Positions 1-14,700 of a stretch of DNA of 64,000 nt are shown here, in pieces (position 1 is the first letter of the stretch; each line of letters begins with the position of its first letter). The translations under genes and the position numbers were made by a program. Source of the DNA: Baylisascaris procyonis (taxonomy: Eukaryota > Nematoda > Chromadorea > Rhabditida > Ascarididae); the NCBI GenBank assembly GCA_037389465.1, contig JAZARR010000048.1, forward strand, positions 248,001-312,000, in the 5' to 3' direction. A model generated the notes under the pieces. It saw nothing but the letters and a program-made list of their open reading frames with translations, searched no databases and was not told the origin of the DNA.

Positions 1-3000
1 TATCTTGCACAAATTATTCACCTTTTAGCAAGGAATCTTTATTCATAGAGGAACAAAGAAGACTGCAGTGAAGCAGTGGGGTACAAGAACAACACAAATG
101 CGCATGGTCGGAAAAACGTCGTCCGAGAATGAATCATAAAGCAGCACTTCAAAACACATCACAACGTATTCTTGCATCAGTCCATAAAATGTGGCACCAC
201 CCTGACGAATTTTCAGTATGTACCATGCTTACAATGGAGCGTAAATTGAAACGTCTTAGATGATAAATAAATACATTGAAATCCCCGTCCTGTGAAACAA
301 AATACATTCAAATTCCCGTCCCGTGAAATACTTTTGGACGTTTTCAATACATCTGAAGTAAGAAACTGAGTAGGGTGATCAAACGGGTGACAAAAAACAG
401 CAATATTCAATAACAGAGCGGCAGGATGTTACAAAGGCTTTGCGGTAGTGCTCCATTTCGTACTGCAACTACCGCAAAATGTAATTTGCAATCTTGAACG
501 CTCTCGGAGATATTTCAGCGCAAGGAAAATTCCAGTGGATATTGATAGTTATCAGGTGGGACTTTTTGCGACCCGAGTGATGAGAAATGAGAAAGAAATG
601 AGAAAAAAAAAGTATATCAACCACTAGAAGCTTGGGGAATCCCTAACTGATTACGAGCTTTAAGTCCGATAGACTCAATTATTGACAAAAGGGAACAAAA
701 CTAAGCATTTCAAATTCTTGAAAAAGTACAAATAAGGATCGACTTCTGCAAAGGGAAAGCAGGTAGCCTTGAAGAATGCGGGAAAAGCTAGGAGAGAGAG
801 AAAATGGGGAAGTACGAGGCGCCCAGAAGACAAGGCAAACGAAAACGGTGATCTAGACGGTGGTTAATTATGGCCAAGCTTTACGTGTAAGCCTAACTAT
901 TTAATTAAATGAATAGTTCGGTTGATGAAACAACAAAGAAATTGCAAAGAACTATATGAGATTATTGTTGATTTGATGGATGTTGTTTACAATAATTTCA
1001 TTCGGATAACGGCAGACTATTCAAACGACCTTGAGAGTGAAAAGTGAAAATCACGATAGAAAAAATGAAGTGATTTGCGTTCTTTTGAAGTGCTTTATAG
1101 ACATAGAAGTTGGTGCTGCTCGAAACAGCTGTCCTTTTCGCGGTACGTGTTGTAATCAAATTAGTGTGTTCAACTAGACTGAAGTATGATGCTCTAGATT
1201 TCGGCCAATAAAACACATTAGAGACTATCTAGACGGGAATATTCGATTCAAACTGCACATAATTGAAAGCGTGGTGTTATGCTTTTTGCCCGGTAAGTTG
1301 CTCAGAAATGCTTTCCACTCATCTTCGGTAAAATTGTAATACATTTTCCAGATCGTTGCTTGGGAGAAAATTGTTCTTTAAAATTTTTGTGTTTTCCTAT
1401 AATAATCCCCATTATTCGGATCGAATGAAAGTTGAGGATCGCTTGTGAGTAATAAAGAGTGTGCATCGATATGAGTGAATTTCAGCTCAGATTTTTAAAA
1501 TTTACTTCTCTCAATTTGATCTCAAAATACAAGAAAGAGAAAGCTGCCGTTGATGCGAAGGGATATGAGTTCAAGTTAGCCTCAGAAAAGATCAAATAAA
1601 GCGCCATAGATTAAAAAAAAATGATTAGCTAAACATATGAACATTAAAAATAATAGCATGAAGGCACCGCTTCTTTTTCACCTTCAAAACTGCGAAAATT
1701 TCTAGACATTCTTATCGTTCTTACGCGTGGCTCTACTTCAACAAATGTGTTGCCTTAAAATAGTATAGAAATCAGAAAATCTGGTATGTTTGTGAAGTTT
1801 TGGTTCGTTGAGCTGTTGTCATGGTACCACTGAGCTTGGTACTTATTGAACTGAAGCGTTTCACACATAATGTTAAACAGTCACCTCTGAAGTAGACGCA
1901 CCACCTTTATGAAACGCTTCATCCTCCCATCCCTCCCCTCTCCCCTCCACATAACATATATAAGTAGATAGTCTTCTAGAACAAATCTAGATTTCCTTCA
2001 CTGGACAAAAATAATCCGCGAAAATTCAAACTGCGCCATTTTGTGAATTTATCAATAACAAACAAAACTTTCAAAGGTGTCTGCAAATAAAGTGCTGCGA
2101 GTTCCACTTTCATTTAACTGCTTCATTTGCGGGCGATAAATGCTCCACAAAACATTGCAGGAAGAAATTACCACTATTTTTGCATTTATGAAAAAGGAAT
2201 CAAAGTTGAAGCTGAGATAACACAAAATGATTCTAAGGATTCTTCGAAACCTATATTTATTCAACAGTTACTTCGTTAAGCTCATTATATTTAATATCAT
2301 CGAAATGATAATCTGCAAGGATTGCATAGTACAGCATAAACAATTTTCTCATCCACATATGCACAATGCTTACACACCATATGTGAAAATTAGCGTTCTG
2401 TAACAGATATCCTTATAAGGGAAGAGCAGGAAGTAGAAATAAATTTAACAAAACACTCAAAACAGCATTGCTTCATATCATATGAAAGCTTCAATTCTTT
2501 GGGCAGAGGCCGGCGCTGATCGATCGATAGATGACAAGTGACCGAGAATTGTGCATCTCAGTGAAAAGCACCTGGGCAGCCCCCTCAATTTTTTATTTTC
2601 CCTCTTCACTTCGAAGCTCATTTTGTTCGATGCTTCGTCTACATTTCTAACAGCATTGCACGCTATAAGGCGCTTTATAACGACATCCTCAGAACAGTTT
2701 AACAGCCCATGTTTGAAGGTTCTTTGCTTCTTAAATTGGAATATCAGGAAATAAACGTACACGTATTAAAAATAAGCTCATAAACTTCTGTCAAGCGCTT
2801 CTGTAACTTAGCTGATGAAAAACTTCTGTCAAGCGCTTCTGTAACTTACCTGATGAACTTCCACTTCAATTCTTCAGTAATGGTGAATGCGAAATGAAGC
2901 AAGGAAGCTCTCCTCAAAATCACAAACCCCCAAAGTTCTCATAAGAATCAGATCATTTCGGTTGAGAAATAATCCCTCCTGATCTATCCAGTTTACTCCT

Positions 3001-4859
3001 TGAAATCACGACAATAGAGATTCGTACATCGTTAAATTAAGCCGCAAACTCAGACAATGAAATGAATTTCTAAAAAGTGGCGGAACGTGGTTCAAGTACT
3101 AATTAGTTTTGATTTTTTATGACTGAGTTGGAGGATACAAATGTCTCGGATTGTACCTTAGGGCTACTTCGATACTTATTTGCAGCTTAAGAGTGCTTCA
3201 AAATTAATTTCCACATACTCATTTAAAAAATATTTTAAATAGGCCGCTCAGTATCACTGATAAAGAACAAAGCTCAGCAATGTGGCACCACGTTTTCGAG
3301 AAGAGAGCACACAACGTGAGCATTGCAGCTGAGAGTGACAGCAACAAAAACGTTGAGTGGGCCGTAAAGAAGCAAGTCTACCTCATTCAACTACACATCA
3401 CAAATAGACGTCCTATGAATTCACTTAGTAAACACCAACCAACAGAATATTCGATATATGCATATACATCTTACTGCAATAAATACATCAATATTGGTTT
3501 GTAAAATTTGATCGAGAAATGATTTATAAATTTGATGCGTTTATATTTGATAAAAATTTATAAATACATCAAAAATTGCAAAAAAGTTCAATACGTCTCT
3601 AATCGACAAACTATTGCAGTAAAAATATATGAGTAAGAAAAATGATTTATAAAATTATATTTGTGATGCGTTGTCAAAGAAGCAGAAACGATAATGCTTA
3701 GATATAGCTCATTTTAACAAAAGCATGATATTTATGGAAGTTTTAATATCTGTTAAATAAATAATAACATAATATGAAAAAAAAGTTTTACATGGAGTGA
3801 AAATAGTTTTAAAAAGTAAAAATACTATTTTTCCATTTCCTTTCATTGCTTTTGATCTGTGCTTAAGAAGTAGGCAAATTTAGCACAAAGAAATACATCC
3901 GAGCAGAACAAACTTGATTTAATTGAGGAATGAAGCACATATACCCTTTAAGGGCATCGAAGCAGGCTACGAAGACATGTACTAGCATGCTGCGACTTTG
4001 ACCTTTTATCCGTCTCTTTCTGTGATTGAAATGGAACAACGTCACCAACAGGCTTTTTGCCGGAAGATGCCGTTGCTATTATTGATGCAACGAGAAGAAA
4101 CGCTTCACGTGATTTACACCTATTTATCAAAAATTATGAGTTTCATGTCTAAAAGGCTTGTTGCTCAGCTTTCCGAGGAAAACTTCGTGGATGTGAAAAG
4201 TTCAGCGTTTGGATTATCCACCAGAACAACGAATTGCTTTCCTTTTGTTTACTTAAAAAAAATTATTAGCTATGGTCATGAACTAATCATCAAAATTATA
4301 GGACCACAATCAATCGAGGTTCGCTTTACTGAGGTACTCGAAAAAAGCTAAGCAGAAATAACACTTTATAAAATTAAACGATAATTGGCAGCAACTATGG
4401 TAATGATGGATTAAAAAATACGCTCATTTTAAACTAAAGTTGCGCAGGAATGTAGAAGCCAAGCGCATGGAGCGGCAAATGAAATGCGCATTAAAAAAGT
4501 GTGCCCCAAGCGGAATCAAATGGGCTTTACAAACATTGCAACGCGCCTAACAAATTGGTTTTTCAGAACAAAACTTAAATTCGTCATCACATTTGTACTG
4601 TTTTTAAGTTCGTTTCTGAAATTTCCATCTCCCTGTGGTGAGGATATTTCATCTCATTTTGCATTTGTAAGAAGACGCCATCGTAACACTCTTTATGGGC
4701 ATTTTTTCTTCACACTTTTTCGTTCGAGTAACATATCATTGTATGCATATGTTACTAATTTATTCTACGCATATCTAGTATACCACTTTCGAGTGAGAGA
4801 CGACGGTTATCTTTAGCATCATTACTTATGGCTCCAACAGTTATTACGTTACCTTGAGC
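1..4859. other. no gene recognised
   Basis: AT-rich sequence with only short open frames. The longest, 3998-4351 and 4484-4816 on the plus strand (117 and 110 codons), have AT-driven composition (Phe, Lys, Ile) and no domain. The only structured feature is the 38-bp duplication. Confidence 0.6.
2782..2857. repeat. 38-bp tandem duplication
   Basis: Two adjacent 38-bp copies (2782-2819 and 2820-2857), each starting AAACTTCTGTCAAGCG, differ at one base (TAGCT versus TACCT). The near identity indicates a recent duplication. Confidence 0.95.
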
Positions 4860-5730
4860 GGTCGTTATTTCCCCTGCTTATTCTCAGAATCTTGAAGGAT
4901 TCGACGCATAAGTATATAAAAATTCAGACATAGTTTGTTTGACTTGTTGCCTGCTACGGGGTCGACCTCAGAAGAGCTCAGACCGCTGCAGCATTCACAG
5001 ATCGAGGCTGCCAAATAAACGTTGTCGAACGCAGTGCGTTTCGGAGAACCAAAGTATAGACAAGAGCATTCCTAGTTCGATCAGCAGGTTCGACACAGGA
5101 GCGCCAGGAAGGCGCCAAATATTGTGACTATCGGTTGCTGAGCATTGAACACCGAAGGTAATGTTTTCATAGGACCAATTCATATGCGAAAGGTTTTTTG
5201 TAACCGTTGCCGGGCCCGGCTTAGAAGCATGAAGGCTGAGAACTCCTACCTGCGAAATCTGCTAGCGATCGGAGCAATTCTGGATAAAGTTATATAGCGT
5301 AGTCAAAAAGTATTCATCAAATACCTCACATTAAGTAACACTAGTGAGGAGCCGAAGGTGCGGTGTTTTGTAACGTGTAAACGCAATGCTGTGAGTCATC
5401 ATTTGCGCACCTGACTTGTGCAGCGTGATAGCGCATTTCTATTGATAACGGGTTGATTGAAAAAAGAGTTTCTCGTTCTGAGGATTTAGACGGATTCTCG
5501 TTCTCGTTCCAAGGTTAGACGATCTAGACGAATGCTACTTGCCTGGCAAAGTAGCTAAACCGTTTTTGAACGTTTCATAAATTTGGATTAATGGATGAAA
5601 AGCCAGCGTTGCATTTTAAGCTAATTACCCAGATAACTCGACAATCACACAAAGAGGCGATATAAAATGTCGACGAGCGGTGTCGAGCCTTCCAACGACG
5701 ACTTTCTCACCACACCCCTTCGTTAGCAAT
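4860..5730. other. G+C/CpG-rich region with two TATA-like boxes
   Basis: AGTATATAAAAA occurs at about 4910, followed by G+C-rich sequence to 5330. GATATAAAATG at about 5661 leads into a CpG-dense frame at 5667-5721 (MSTSGVEPSNDDFLTTPLR, with a possible donor CTTC|GTTAGC). The order of a TATA box, a G+C-rich leader and a small first frame could be a promoter and first exon, or an old LTR-type leader. No terminal repeat pair or polymerase frame is present, so neither is established. Confidence 0.25.
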
Positions 5731-8700
5731 TCATTACCAATTTACATCTATTATCGGTTTTGGTAGCTTTGCTCAAAAGAATCTTTCCGTTTATATAGTA
5801 AAATAGTGCGGCAACTCGGCTACCCTACTCTCGATTAAGGAGCAAGCAACAACTTTTTAAACGATGGAAGTCGCTCAGATGTGGTCTTGCCACTAAGAAG
5901 GAAAAATGTGAGTTATGTGGCGGACTATTGTAATAAACGCCGTGCATTATTGAACAATATCACTTTACTCAGAGATACTCACTCTCGAAGAACACTCACA
6001 ACAAAACTCACTTGTTACTCATAGAAGATGAAAAAGAAGCACGATTATAAATAAAGTTTACTTTTAGTTGGCTAGCTTTAGAATGCCCTTTTTGATCAAA
6101 AATTAATTGCAGTTTATGGTAGTATGACAGAGCAGCAGAAAAACGACAGCTAATCACTGCACCTCATCTGTAAAATTCACCATGCGCAGCCTCAACAGCA
6201 TTCATGGAATACGGTGAGTGTAAGCTTGCCTCGAAAAGTACTGTTCAACGGTCTGTCGGAAAAGACATATTGCTGTCTCTTATAACCGAATTACTATTGA
6301 AAGTTTTCGTCGTGATGAGAGAAACGATAAGATTTCAAGGAAAAATGTTTTCCGCATATGCAAAAATTTCTATTTTTCCACTCTTCAACAATTGCGACAA
6401 GTACATGTGAAACGAGCTTTAATGGAAATTTTTATCAATAAATTACGGCAACATTAGGAGAAAGTTGCTTATGATGAGTGCAAAGCAATTTGTGAAAGAA
6501 GAGAGTGTCTTAAAGAAGTGCTTTCAGGGAAGAATGGTCATTTGAAATAAGTGGAATTCCAAGAATTGTTGCACAGATGAGATAAGGTGCGCCGAAAATG
6601 AACTGTAATGGAAAACGCGGCGCAAACACTAACGAATGAATAGCTCTCTAATGGCATATGGCATACCACTGGCACAGCAAAACAAAAATCTATTATTCTT
6701 TAGTGAAACTGAAATCTCTTTTTTCTGTTCAAAAATTAGCAAATGAAATTAAGATTTCTCCTTCAAAAAGTATGAAATAATAATAAATGCGCGAAAACAG
6801 TTGGTTTAAACGACTTTTTGAAGTTTAACCTAATCAGACAAATTGAGCGCCACCTTCTTTGCCCAATATGAAGTACTACGTTAACTGAACAAAAGAACCG
6901 AAGCAGAGCAATGAGATCGGCATAAAGAAGGGAAAACAAAATGAATGTTGCATTCGCAAAGGACGCTTCTATTGTGCGAGGGATCGTTCGTTCAAATTGG
7001 GCTACAATCACTAAGTGTGCCAAATACGGGAATCCTTATCGGGATTGCAATCGCAGCGCTGCACGAAACCCACACTTGTAATACGGAACATCTGAGCTGC
7101 ACCTGTTTGTTCACAGGTGAAATAAATCTTTTTTATACAGCATATTCACGCGCCGAACTGATCACGTTTCAACGTTTAAAACACCAAAAGAAATTAGAGA
7201 TGAAGTCAAACGCGATGAACTGGGCGAAAAGTGGCATCCTGCGCTCCTTTACCAATTGCTTCGTCGACTAGTAATACAACCTGCAGGAATTCCTGATATA
7301 ATCGTTTAAAACCTACAGGTTTTGAACGCTGGAATGCGAAAAGTTTCATTTAAAACTCGAGAAATACAAAAGGTCTTTGAATTTAGGCAGCAGCGAATTT
7401 CTCTGCAATGTTGCTTGCTTGATGCCTTTTATTTTCAAGCTCCATAAAAAATAATATGCATTTCTCTGTATATAAATAAATCAACGCAAGTGATATTATG
7501 AAGAATACGATCATGCTAACATCTTTGAGGCGCTGACCTCACTGACAAAGTGCTGAAGATTTGCATCAGTGGCTGGCATTATTTTATTAGCAGCTTGTCA
7601 GATCGAAATCCTTCGAGAGTTTAAATTTGAATCACAGCTAACAGAAGAGTATAAGTTTCTACACGAGTTATAAAAAACCGAAAAGGCGTTCATCAAACGT
7701 CGAATAACTTTTCAGTTAAAAAAACCGAAAAATAGAAACGCCGCCGACTAATATATTCTCCAATCAATTTAACTCAGACGACGGAATAATTTCATGGAGG
7801 AAGCAAAGTTCGAGGCACATCAGTGTCACAGCCAATCACGATGCCCATGAATGTAGTCTTTCACGTATTTTTGGCTTATCGTTTCAATTTGCATGAAGGC
7901 GTTAAAACATTTAAATACCGCCGTTTGAGATACGCATAGATTTAAGAAATTTTCTTGAAAATACACTGCGTCTGCTATACGCCTACACCATATCATAAAC
8001 ATTTATTTCAACACATATAAAACTGCATTTGATTTTTGCTTCTCTATCTTCCAGAATCGCTGCCCTAACCTTCTAAAAAATCCGTAGCTTTCGGGAACTT
8101 AAAATTTCAGTCCATCCTTTCCAGCTAAGATATCCTCGGCTGCCCCAATTTCAGAGGCAGCGATTTTCGGTGCCTGGAATTTAATAGGCACTCGAATCTC
8201 TTTTGGCCCCACACCCTCAAAATTCAGAGACCTTCACTTGTCAGAACGTCGGATATGTCACGGTTCCGAATCTGTGAGGCCCACACACTAGTTATACACC
8301 TGAGTGATGTTGAGCTTACTGCTGGCAGCAAAAAAATCAGTTTCGAGGCCCCAGATATCCGCGAGCTCACAAATTTTGAATGCATCCGACTTTCGAGAAT
8401 GCCAACACTATATGCCAGTCGACTTCAATCCATTGGCCACATAAAACATATGCGAAGCGGCATGATGCAAACTTGAAAGCGGCCCAATACTGTGGCTGGA
8501 ATGCCAAAACTAGACAAACATTTATAGCACTTTCAGATTCTAACCATACTTTGTGTTCCCTAATCTCAGTTCTGTGCCATAGCAAACTGAAAATCATAAC
8601 GTTTTCGCGCAGAATTGCTTTTTGAAAGATGTGTGTGGGCGTATCTGTCTGATGGTTTCAGGCAACCAGTCATTGGAGTTGAAGAGCCGCGAAACCTCGT

Positions 8701-11700
8701 GGGGGGAAATCTGCGCCACTGGGAGAACTTTTATGCTATAATTCACGGTGATCTATCAACCTTGAAAGAAATTATATACATTCATTGCGAAAAAAGTTAA
8801 TGAATTTTATGCCGCTCCGTTCTTCATTTTATGCCGATCGATCAACAAAAAAAAAAAAGAATCCTCTGTGAATAATTGTATGAGCAGTCCAATGAAAATA
8901 TAAAGGTTTATTTTGCGCACTTATTATTTATTGACAACTTATGAAATTAGTTGGTCAGGTAAAGGGAACACAATAGCCTGTATCGTTCGAGCTTCCTAGC
9001 ACAGTTTTTGACTCATTTACGTTTGCAATGGTTATCAAGAATAAATGTGCACAATCTTCAGCCTTAGCCTCACTTCCTCTTATTGCTCAATAGCAATCAA
9101 TTGCTTGAAACATTTATTGCAAATACGACTTAGTAACAATATAATTGCTTACATTTGCACGATTAAGAATCACTAGTAATATATCTATGTAAAAGAGTTG
9201 CTCGTTTGTCGTTATATTCAAACGAAAGGTGCAACGAAGAAAAGAAGAAGAATTGAGCTCCAATTGAAAGTGAAAACAATCACTGAGAAGGCAGGATGCG
9301 ATAGGAAACGGCAATATGATAAGGACGGTCTTGTTGCGTTAGATGTTATTAGCAATACATTAGGCTGATAACGCTGCTATGCGAGCGGACAACGCCAGCC
9401 GCACACGAAGTAATGCATAACTGAATATAATTCAGTCGATAACAAAACAAACCGCTGAGTAATCACAATTCTAGTCATGCTAGCCTACCAATAGTCACGT
9501 TCCACTGTTTCAGACAGCTTCAGTATCTGTAAGCAGCAATGCACTTGGACGCACAATTCGGCACAAAGCATCGAATGTTTATATTCACGTACAAATACGA
9601 GCAGGTGAAGTGCATGTGCTCGAACAGCAAAACAGCACAAGAAGCATCATGAAAATATGCAGTGCGCGTTGCAAAGAGGTAATTTTGAATTCAGCTTTCA
9701 CACTGAAAACCGCACACAGTTTGCCTGCGATATCATTGCTAAAGATTTGCTCATTTGCAACGCTGAATGACAAGAAAAGTTGTTCAGCATCACAATTCAG
9801 CGGATTTTCAACTATGATGCCATTTCTCGGTCACCATGGGACATATCCGCTCTAGATTTTTACAGTTTCAATTTAGCCCATACATGCATGATGATAAGTA
9901 TTAGCCAGCGAAGTTTTCTTCGACGGCCTCTAAAAACTATCAGGGGTTCTCTCTTCGGGAACCTCGGGTTTCAACACTCAATATGGCCGATACCGATTTG
10001 TGAATCAGTTCGGAAAAGGGGTTTACTTCAAAACAGTGACGGCCATCACTGGTTAGACAAACTGTGCGCAAATTACACAAATGTTTTCGGCAAGAATGAT
10101 ATCGCCTTCTTTCTGAGGTTTCAAGGATGAATCTGTTCATTTTGCATAATATCAGCGCATGCAAAAAATTATGAAGATTGCGAACCGCTGCCGTGAAGGA
10201 ATTTTATGTTCGTTCACTAATTTGTAAAATCTGCATTGCAGCAAAGTTTTGTCTGGGTGACTGCACGCATGTGTGTGTGTATTCCGCATGGCTCTCGGCA
10301 GTTTCAAGTTAGGGCAGGATCTTTCAATTCGGTGTAAATAATCTCTACAGTGTATGCACTAGATAGCACCTACTTTCTTTCACCAATCGCCCAGTTTATT
10401 CATTAACTCATAAAGAGCCAGAAGAGCTTTGAAGTGATCAAAAATTCACATGTATTTTTCGATCAGCCGAGTAACATTTCACACCTTTCTTCTGTAGAAA
10501 ATAATCGCAAAAAGGTGTTCTCTGTAGAGGATTGAAATGAGTGGTTAGCTCACTGAAAAAGCGAATCGGTTAATGTTCGCATTCTATTATTTGTTCCTAA
10601 ATTATGAAAGTGGCTGGTTTGATGAGCGACATTGCAACTGCTAGCTCCCCAATAAGCTTACCCATTTGTCTTATGCAAATTCATTTCAGATGAGTGCAAG
10701 TGATTTAAAACAAAGGACGACGAAAAGATGTTATAAGGGGACGGTATCAGATTTTTCGCATCGCTAATAACATATTGAATAAACCTCATTATCATGTACA
10801 CAAAAATGCAAAATCGTCTCAGGCAATTTTACATTACCTTCCATTCCGGAAAACATGAGCTTCAAGCATCTTATGTCATTTCATCTATACACTCATAATA
10901 AGTGACTCGCAAGAAATGTGCTGATATATTCTACATTGCAAGAAGTTCCATTATTAGGTTCACAGAAAGTCGGCAGCATTCTTTGCTCCGATTGCCTTTT
11001 CCTGCTTGCTTCAACTACGCTATCCTAAATATAATCCTCCTCCTCCTTCAAAAAAACTGTTCCTTATCAAAGAAGTGACGGAACTTTTAAACGTATTGCA
11101 TACGCTGTGAAAATATCGCAAATATTTGACAATAACTGTATCGCAAACATCTTAGAGACACTTCACGCAATTGGCCTTCATCGTGAACGCAGATAAATTT
11201 CGTAGTGGTTGAATGCATCATGCAATGCAATATCAATACGTTGTGAGAGTCGTTCACCTTGATATTCACCATTCTTTGTACTATTTAATGACATATTAAA
11301 ACCTTCCCTTCATGATTCCACTCTCTTAGAAGATTGTGATTGATTATAGTTTTTTGAATCGACGAAACGCATTTTGAGGGAAGCCGAAGTGATGAATAAT
11401 GTAAACGATAAAGAAGAGCAAAAAGACCATATGCTATAAGGAGATCATCAAATTTCAAAGGAATTTCAAACTTAGAGTGCAAAGATTTTTTGAATAAAAA
11501 GTGAAATTCGTTGTAAAAATCACACATCTTAATGTAAGTGCATAAATTCTTCAGAGCTATTATGAGATAGACGTTGTTAAGTGCATAAATGCTTTTCAGA
11601 GAACGTGCTTTTGCCCGTAGCGGAAGAATCTAAACGAAAAAATTGAGTCAATGTTTCGTTACAATGCGACCTTATACGCTCCCCGCAGTGGGCATTCTCA

Positions 11701-14700
11701 TAGACATGCGATGAATGATTTCGAAAATGTAACCATCTAGCGTATCCGCAGACAAAGATATGAAGTGTGGAGGAGAGGAGGAGAAGAGAACAGTCCTGAA
11801 ACGCCATCCTCCAATAAAATTGTGCAGAACTTTTGACGTCTTAAACGACAATTTATGAATTTGAATATTGAGCTGATCCTCAATTGATTCATTACATCAA
11901 CTAATGCATTATAAGCAACAGGGGTGGTGTCATAACACGCCCTTGATAATAACTAGACGCCGACCTTCTTAATAAATTTCTAAGACTTTTCATTTCTTCA
12001 AAGTTTGCAGTAAGAGATGTCCCTCCTTTTTCCCAACCCCTCCCCTCTAAATCTGCTTCTCAACCAAAATTTTACGCCAACATTCTTAAGTGCACCAACG
12101 TATGATTCGGTAAATTTTTGGATAACACAACCAGAAATTCGTGAATAATTATGAATCAAACAAGTAAATAGAGCCACGCAGATAGGGGTTTTTAAAAGAC
12201 TGCGATCATCTTCCGTAATGAACACAATTCTGATTGCGTTCTTTTTCCTTTCTTCTTTACTTTCGCATTTTCAGTGAATCTACTTGACGTGTCAATTTAG
12301 CAGTGAGGGAGAGAGAGGTAAGGAAAGTAAATAAATAGAGAAAGGAAATGGGAAAAGGTCGGGAGAGGGCAAGACAGAGAGAAACGGTTTGGGGGCACAC
12401 AAAGCGAAGTGTTCCGATCATTGAGTGCTCAAATGCATTTGCAAAACTCAATAAAATCGTCGAAAGAATGGCGTGAATTCCGATCGTTTTTTTTTTCATC
12501 ACTCAACACCTATGAAGGTGCTCAAAGACGGAAGAGGATGTAATATAACGATCTGCTTTTGATTGGTCGCCGCATTCAATTCAAGAAATCTGCAGATATG
12601 ACTTTTTTCGATATTTGTCACAAACTGTGGCAATTCTGAGACCTTAAATGCAGACACAAAACACAGGAATCATAATGGAAGTGCACTTTTGCAAGTGATG
12701 CTGCAATGCAGTGAACGAAGAGTTCCGAATTACTGCTGTTCAAAACAATACAAAAATGTTCAGTACAACGATTTGCTGGTCAGAGGTCATTGTATTCTAG
12801 CTTACCATATACGTGTCGTTGTATTACGAAAAATTTTTTCTAGTAATTTAAAAAGTACAACTGTTCGTATCCCTTATTATTTAAGGCTTTTGCAAGCAAC
12901 GACGATAAACGAAAATAATTTAGTTCGCCTAAACAGAACGTGCATAAGAAGTGATAATAATAAACAATACAAACGAAGCAACTAAAATCGATGATCAATA
13001 AAATCATAAGTAACGCTAGGAAAACGAAAACCAAGAGTTACTTTTGCCGCGCTGGATTATCTATAAGACGAATGCACTATGCCGCCTATCATCACTGAAA
13101 GGATAGACTCCTCACAAATTCCATTACATTTTCTGAGATGAAGAGCAATAACATACTCGTGACATTTCTAAATCGAGAAGATGATCTCAGACCACCTACT
13201 AGTCACAGAGTCGATCACTGACTGTGTTAAAATCGTAAGCAATTACTAAGAAATTTTTGACTGCCTAAGCAAAATATTCGTCTTTTGTGATCATCTTTCC
13301 GTAAAATGGAGCGGCCAAATACGCATTTGTGCAAAGAACTGTATGTAAACCTAGCCACTACAGTGCGGTCAAAATATGAATGGCTAAAAACCCGATGATC
13401 AAAAACTTATTAATTCCGAAGAATGCAGTCAAGATATGTTCCTCATAAGTTAGGCTTACTATGAGTTATCCTTCGCGCATAATGCGACTGTAAGAAGTGC
13501 CCAGAATAGCGTACGATTTCTATAGCACATTCTTGAGAATGAAAAATTCGACACATCAACGTGAACGTTTTTCAGTGAGACTTTCGACTTTTGGGCTGTA
13601 CCCATTAAATGACTATAGTTGTTAAAATGTGAGAACACCAATCTCGTGCTGAAAGAAAAAACAACGAAAATTCATATTAGGAAAAAGGATATGAAGTTCA
13701 AAAATTTAAACGGCTTATTGACTCTTTAGCTCATTTTAGAAGCAATTCTATGTGCCAGCGAGTTTATTATCGCAAAATAGACACAGTGCAAAACATCGTC
13801 GCATAATTTGTGACGTCATTTTTCGATTATTGAATTTTCCCCTGTGTCAACCATGCCATGTGAACGTGGAATGAAGAATGGTAATAAATTGGTGACCTAA
13901 GGCATGATCTGATACCATCACAAAGTTACGTGTAAACTATTCCTGGGCAAGTTTTAAGTTTTATGAGCGTCATTTAAGCTCGCTATCTTCTCACTTCTCA
14001 GATGTAACAAGTTCTGAGGCTAGAGATCAAAAGAGAGAAAAATATTCAGCAGAAAGTGACGTTTCGTGTTTAAGAAGAAGCGTATATCTATGTACCAATA
14101 AGAACAACGTCTCAAACCACCTCCATGGTCTCATCGGACAAAGGAATGAATAGTGACCTCTGTCAGTTCATGAATATAATTATCTATTATCATGCAATTT
14201 GTTAGATAAAATCACCCTTTTTCAGTGAGATTTTCAATTACAAAATTATTTTATTCGTTAGTAATTCCATTAACCAAGAAAAACTATCGTCTACTGTACG
14301 AACAAAAACACTATCTATGCGGCATTATGGCGCAAACGGCACTCGAAATATAGCAGAACAATTCACCATAATCGAAAAACGGCAAATTACTTAGAAGGCT
14401 CGGGGAAGCATGCAGACTAAGACATTATAAACATTATTTCGAGTAGTTTAAAAATGCTTGCAGCGTGAGCGCTCAAGTCCTACAAACCCTCTTATTAATT
14501 TAACCACTTCGTAGAAATATTACTTGCTTAAAAAAGGTATTCCAAAGAAGAGATAAGAACGTTGAGTGCACGAAGATTCAGGAAGAATCAGGAGCATTGA
14601 AAATTGGATCATTGCGGCTGTTTTATTCATAATCGCCATATGCACTCTATCAGTTTTTTAATAGTCGGAGTTATTGGCCCATCGACGCTATTATTCATAT

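Noticed and set aside
5086..5120. GGAAGGCGCC as a possible retroelement primer-binding site
   Set aside because: It does not follow a CA-ended terminal repeat, and no second repeat copy or gag/pol frame is in the window.
5605..5640. CTAATTACCCAGATAACTCG, resembling part of the nematode spliced-leader SL1
   Set aside because: Only nine bases (AATTACCCA) match exactly, and there is no donor GT at the right place, no Sm site and no stem-loops of an SL RNA gene.
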